DNA of 64,000 bases from Chrysoporthe austroafricana (taxonomy: Eukaryota; Ascomycota; Sordariomycetes; Diaporthales; Cryphonectriaceae): the NCBI GenBank assembly GCA_001051155.2, contig JYIP02000003.1, positions 3,968,001 to 4,032,000 of the forward strand, in the 5' to 3' direction. Positions 59,502-64,000 of this stretch are shown piece by piece. The notes under the pieces were generated by a model. The model was not told the DNA's origin. It saw only the letters and a program-made list of their open reading frames with translations, and did no database searches. Within the stretch, counting starts at the first letter, position 1; every line of letters begins with the position of its first letter. Both the position numbers and the translations under genes were made by a program.

Positions 59502-61076
59502 TCATCTCGCCTTCCTCACTATGCCCTTCAACCCGCCCATGTTGATCTCAAACTCGTCCGCGCCCTCAAGCCCCGGCCCCGTGCCCTGGACATGCGGCGC
59601 AAACACAACCCTGGCCCACCTCCTCCACGTCTTGACCGTCGCCCCGCCCCCGTCGTCCTCCGCGTACCGCGACCGCCCATACCGCGGCGCCTTGAACAGC
59701 GCAATCCGGCACGCCGTCTGCGTCGCCCAGACCAGGCCCAGACTGGGCGTCTTCAGAGACCCCTGTCTGGGATCGTCGCCCCAGCCGGTGAACCAGCGCT
59801 GCTGATGGTCGAACGTCAGCGCCGGCGGCGCGGGCGGGCCTATGATCTCGTCGGGCTGCGGCGGCGGAGGTGCGCGGGAGGGAGGCGGTTCTTCCTCTTC
59901 CTCCTCTCCCTCATGTGTGAACGACAGGCTCGACCGCGGGAGCGCGTCGGCCATCGACGAGGTGGGCTCGATAGGCGGCATCGGCGGCGGCGGGTTCTTA
60001 CTCCGCGCCGCGAGGGGCGAGTCGTCCGCCCCCTGGCTCCCTCGAGCCCTCTGCACCCCCGGCGTGGCGACACTACGGTCCGTGGTGGGCGGCGGCTGCT
60101 GGCTCCTGACCAGCAGCGGACTCCCCGTAGGCCCGAACCGGTCCGCCACCTGGTTCGAGACCACGACGGCCAGGTTGTGCTTCATCGCCAGGTCGCGCAG
60201 CAGCATGCCGAGCCGCACGAGCTCGGCGCCGCGGGCGCCCAGGTTGGAGCTCCGCGCGCGGGCGCCGGGGCCGCGGTCGAACTCGGCGCGGTAGTTGGCG
60301 GCGACGCTGTCGAGCACGACGAGCCCGACGCCGCGGCGCTCGACCTCGACGGGCACCTGGTAGGTGAGGATGTGCTCCTGGGACTCGAGGTCCGGGGTGG
60401 TCGTGCTGACGATGCCGTCGAGGGAGGGCCGGCGGCCGGGGGGCAGGGCGGCCAGGAGCGGGTGGTGCGCGAGCATCTGCGTGAGGCGGCGCGTGGACAG
60501 CGGCGCCTCGGTGGAGATGTAGAGGGCGCGCCGGCCCGTGCCGTGCGGCGGCGGGAGCTGCACGGCCAGGAGGAGGGAGAGCAGCAGCTGCGTCTTGCCG
60601 GCGCCCGCCTCTCCCGCGATCTCGGTGATGTACCCGGTTGGTATCCCGCCGCCGAGGGAGGCGTCGAGGACCGGGTCGAGGGTGCTGATCGTGGCCCACT
60701 GCGACTTGAGGGTGGCGTGGGTGTGGCGGAGGGGGGAGATGTGATGAGCCTCAGCCTCAGCCCCAGCACCCTCGTCCGTCCCCGCGGCCGGGCTGTGGTC
60801 CTTGCCTGAGACGGCCAGGTCTGAGTGCAGCGCGTCCAGCACGGCGCTGCATAGCCGCTTCAGGTCCAGCAGGGGCAGCTGGGTCCGCTTGCAGATGTCT
60901 GCCACCTCCAAAGTGAGCAGGTCGGTGGTTGTCTGTTAGGACTCATGTTAGCCTGGGCACTTCATGCTCTGGGGCCATGGCACAGGTCCTACCACCTGGT
61001 GTTTCTCCAGAACCGGAATGAGGCTTGCATATTGGCTGACGGGGAAGTGCGGCAAGACGCGCAGAAGATCAGTCAT
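59502..61076 (-). CDS. RAD57: DNA repair protein RAD57 (RecA/Rad51 paralog)
   Basis: Rad57 pairs with Rad55 and helps load Rad51 on RPA-coated single-stranded DNA during homologous recombination. A short first exon (61076-60993, MTDLLRVLPHFPVSQYASLI...) joins exon 2 (60932-59502) across a 59-nt intron (GTAGGA...CTAACAG), giving 504 residues. The junction HQVTTTDLLTLE reproduces the family's N-terminal helical region. Walker A is GEAGAGKTQ at about 135-143, Walker B LVVLD at about 232-236, followed by SVAANYRAEF. The C-terminal part contains a Pro/Glu-rich low-complexity insertion of about 110 residues (THEGEEEEEEPPPSR) before RWFTGWGDDP. Very high third-position GC opens a long antisense frame that is not a gene. 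Confidence in RAD57 over XRCC3-type paralogs is high because of the N-terminal block. Confidence 0.92.
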
Positions 61077-62639
61077 GGACGGGCGTGTCTTATATTCTCA
61101 TGGGGAATGGTGACTGTCGCGTGCCTGAGGAGTGCTTTCGGACTTGGGGCGCGAGAATAAGACGCGTCGAATGGCGAGCGGTGCTTGTTGCTGGAGCGGT
61201 GGTGGTGTAGCTATTGCTAAAGTCACTGGCGGGGGTCCTGGTGCGGCTCAGGGAAAAAAACGGCTCCACTCCAGACCCTTGCTCAAGAAGCCTCCTGAAC
61301 GATCTCGCCCCTTCCAACCCCCAGAGGTAGCGACTCGCTTCATAACGACCAGAGGTAACCAATTCTGCCCATGGGACATCATCGCGGAGGTGCACCGCCG
61401 CCTCAGGTTCCACGATTTCTCGGAATTTTAGTCAGCATCGCCCCGCCGGCCTGCCGACCTCGATTGGGGACGACGGGTTTCCATCAAGGTGCCTGGCTGC
61501 ATCGTAGAGACCTGACCATTTTTCCACCGGTCAACTGCTGGACTCGCAATCGACCGCCTGCTCCATACACTGTAGGGCAACCTGTTGCTACTTAGGCTTG
61601 CCTGTTGATAGCCCCACCTGAATCGCCCCAACATCATGTCTCGGGAGCCTCAGCATGTAATACAACGGCTGTAGTTGGGCAGGAGGTACCTACATAATCA
61701 GGCTGGCTCTGGACAAGACGAGCATATGGGCTAGAAGTTTCTGGGCGAGGCAGCCAGCCCTCTACAGAAGCCTGCACGGGGTTGGGAAAGACTGTAGAAA
61801 ATATTCCGTAATACTGTAACCAAACGTAACTTTCGTCAGTTGAAAGTTTCGAGGCGAAAGTTTCAAGGCGAATATAGACCTTGTTTCAGGCCCTGTGAGT
61901 GTCCTAGAGGATTGAGACAGTGATGATTATCCCGCAGGAATACTCGGCCAGAATGACGTTTAGGTGGTGTCACAGTAGAAGACGAATCTGGGCTGCCTGA
62001 ACGCGAACGGGCGGCGATCATTGCAGATGAGAGGATTATCCCAGAGATAACTGACTGTCCTAGCACTCCGGAAAAGGCAGAAGGACTTGTCTCTCTCTTT
62101 ATCTCACAGGCAACAACATCGCCCTGTCAAAGAGCAGGACCCCGCGTTGGGCAGCTGTTGGACAACCGGCTGGAGCTCGCTCACCCAAGGTAGTGCCCTC
62201 TAGCCTTGGTTGGCATAGGGTGACGCCTCAGCCTCGCAAGGAAGCATGCAGGCTGGCACTGGCTGGCTGTCTACCATGATAACAATCTGCTTAGGTAACA
62301 AGCAAGCTTTTCATGCCCTCCTACATTACATCATGCCTGAGGGAGCACTACCCCGCGGCCCCGCCCTCATAGCAACATCCCAAAACCAGGGTGCTAAATC
62401 TGGGAGAACTGGGACGTCGAGGTGTAAGCGTGAAGGCGCCGTGACTGCCATAGACAACAGTGAAAGAAGCTGCAGTAACCTGCAGTTTTTTTCCCAAGGC
62501 CGCAAGGCACAGACCCCTAAAGGCATAAGCATAGCAGCCTCATGAGGTGGTGGGCTGAAGGCGGGGGCTGGAGTGACAGGGATTATTCTAGTCGCTGCTG
62601 GGATCTGCTGGGCATTGCTAGCAGTTTCGCTGGATCGAA

Positions 62640-62652
62640 TTCGAGAAGCTTC
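62640..62652 (+). promoter_or_regulatory. Heat-shock element (perfect three-unit HSE)
   Basis: TTCgaGAAgcTTC gives three inverted 5-bp units with exact spacing, the binding site of the trimeric factor Hsf1. A further GAA directly precedes it (62637-62639). It lies 283 bp before the HSP70 ATG and about 50 bp before a TTTATAA element at 62702-62708, as in classical HSP70 promoters. Confidence 0.85.
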
Positions 62653-62701
62653 TCCCAACTGCTAGCGCCCCACTTCCAGACTGCTCCTGCTTTGAGCACC
62701 G

Positions 62702-62708
62702 TTTATAA
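62702..62708 (+). promoter_or_regulatory. TATA-like element of HSP70
   Basis: TTTATAA sits between the heat-shock element and a pyrimidine-rich leader, about 230 bp before the ATG. The call rests on position and sequence. Confidence 0.5.
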
Positions 62709-62934
62709 TTCTGCCTCAACGCTCTCCCACTTTCTGACTGGAATTTTCATTCTACATCAATCAACACAAACAACCCATCCTCTACCCTTTCCTACTCTCT
62801 TCCCATTTTCGCATCGAGAGCTTTTGCATTCTCCTGCATTCTCGACACGACTCTTCTGTGATACCCCACGCCCCCCTTACCTACAACGACTATACCCATA
62901 ACATCACACCTCTCTACCGCACACAACAGTCACA

Positions 62935-63931
62935 ATGGCGCCAGCTGTTGGTATTGATTTGGGTACCACGTACTCTTGCGTGGGTGTCTTCCGCGATGAC
63001 CGCATTGAGATCATTGGTAAGTTACTGCCGTCCCCACGATGCCATTACCACCACTCTCCGCTGCCAGGCAGAAGGAGACAGAGAGACGCCTCCTGCCACA
63101 GCCCCAGCCCCGATTGTTGTTTCCATCAATAGTGTACTAACTAGAGCTTTAGCAAACGACCAGGGCAACCGTACCACCCCATCATTCGTTGCTTTCACCG
63201 ACACAGAGCGTCTGATCGGCGATGCTGCGAAGAACCAGGTCGCCATGAACCCCCACAACACCGTCTTCGACGCGAAGCGGTTGATTGGTCGCAAGTTCCA
63301 GGACTCTGAGGTGCAGGCCGACATGAAGCACTTCCCCTTCAAGGTCATCGAGAAGGGAAGCAAGCCTGTCATCGAGGTCGAGTTCAAGGGCGAGACCAAG
63401 CACTTCACCCCCGAGGAGATCTCCTCGATGGTCCTGACTAAGATGCGCGAGACCGCTGAGGCCTACCTGGGTGGCACCGTCAACAACGCTGTCGTCACCG
63501 TTCCTGCCTACTTCAACGACTCCCAGCGCCAGGCCACCAAGGATGCCGGTTTGATTGCTGGCCTGAACGTCCTCCGTATCATCAACGAGCCCACCGCAGC
63601 TGCCATCGCCTACGGTCTCGACAAGAAGGTTGAGGGCGAGCGCAACGTCCTCATTTTCGACCTGGGTGGTGGTACCTTCGATGTCTCCCTCCTGACCATC
63701 GAGGAAGGCATCTTCGAGGTCAAGTCCACCGCCGGCGACACTCACCTGGGTGGTGAGGACTTCGACAACCGTCTCGTCAACCACTTCGTTAATGAGTTCA
63801 AACGAAAGCATAAAAAGGACTTGAGCTCCAACCCCCGGGCTCTGCGTCGTCTCCGAACTGCTTGCGAGCGCGCGAAGCGTACGCTCTCTTCGTCGGCCCA
63901 GACCTCGATCGAGATCGACTCCCTGTTCGAG

Positions 63932-63966
<35 letters not shown>

Positions 63967-64000
63967 TTTCGAGGAGCTTTGCCAGGACCTTTTCCGTTCC
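62935..64000 (+). CDS. SSA: Cytosolic HSP70 chaperone, SSA type (5' part, cut by window end)
   Basis: SSA-class Hsp70 is an ATP-driven chaperone for nascent and stress-damaged proteins. Exon 1 (62935-63016) and exon 2 (63153 onward) join across a 136-nt intron (G|GTAAGT...CTAAC...TTTAG), restoring [19 protein letters not shown]. The 310 residues present cover most of the nucleotide-binding domain: [13 protein letters not shown] (signature 1), [14 protein letters not shown] (signature 2), the conserved [12 protein letters not shown], and [15 protein letters not shown]. No ER signal or mitochondrial presequence is present, so it is cytosolic. The position of the intron just after the first signature is common in fungal Hsp70 genes. 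The substrate-binding domain and C-terminus lie beyond the window. Confidence 0.97.

Larger units (their letters stand above)
61077..62934. promoter_or_regulatory. Divergent region between RAD57 and HSP70
   Basis: This is the head-to-head upstream region of RAD57 (-) and HSP70 (+). The HSP70-proximal part carries a heat-shock element, a TATA-like element and a long pyrimidine/CA-rich leader (62745-62930). Short repeats such as gaaagtttc x2 near 61840-61865 occur in the middle. No gene was seen. Confidence 0.55.

Noticed and set aside
59430..60809. A 459-codon plus-strand open frame
   Set aside because: It is the antisense shadow of RAD57, produced by GC-rich third codon positions. Its translation is Arg/Pro-rich with no domain, while the minus strand encodes intact Walker motifs.

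Overview
The window is nuclear DNA of a filamentous ascomycete (Pezizomycotina, most likely Sordariomycetes). The evidence is short GT-AG introns (about 47-140 nt) with CTAAC-type branch points, a fungal cutinase, a CAP20/perilipin-like lipid-droplet protein, an AEX-3/DENN protein with a coiled coil, and fungal forms of SCD6, RAD57 and PUF4. There are no operons. I found no tRNA, rRNA, CRISPR array or intact transposon.

Layout: cutinase (+, 387-1141); Cys-rich single-pass membrane protein (-, 2585-3754); SCD6/LSM14 mRNP protein (+, 5817-7737); BCD1 zf-HIT snoRNP factor (-, 8763-10604); CAP20/perilipin-like protein (+, 14559-15418); DENN/AEX-3 protein (-, 17993-20783) with a 71-codon open extension beyond an in-frame TGA; a gene-poor stretch of about 8.8 kb; membrane-anchored pirin (-, 29548-30698); PSP1-domain protein (-, 32346-35091); a second gene-poor stretch of about 6.6 kb with GC-rich low complexity; a possible small ORF (-, 41724-41957) divergent from an unrecognised basic/coiled-coil protein (+, 42132-43137); ribosomal protein L15 (+, 44166-45124); Puf4-like Pumilio protein (-, 46698-51534, six exons including a 24-nt micro-exon and two long introns); Pol III second-largest subunit RPC2/RET1 (+, 55332-58986); RAD57 recombination mediator (-, 59502-61076); SSA-type HSP70 (+, from 62935, cut by the window end) with a perfect tripartite heat-shock element upstream.

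Most genes are housekeeping: mRNA control (SCD6, PUF4), ribosome and snoRNP biogenesis (L15, BCD1), Pol III transcription, recombination repair and chaperoning. The accessory flavour lies in the cutinase, the Cys-rich surface protein and the CAP20-like protein. The last two families are often discussed in surface sensing and appressorium biology, but nothing here proves such a role.

Exon structures were built by hand from splice motifs and frame phase. Every multi-exon model given closes in frame. The least certain parts are the N-terminus of the Cys-rich membrane protein, two long introns of the Puf4-like gene, and the C-terminus of the DENN protein.
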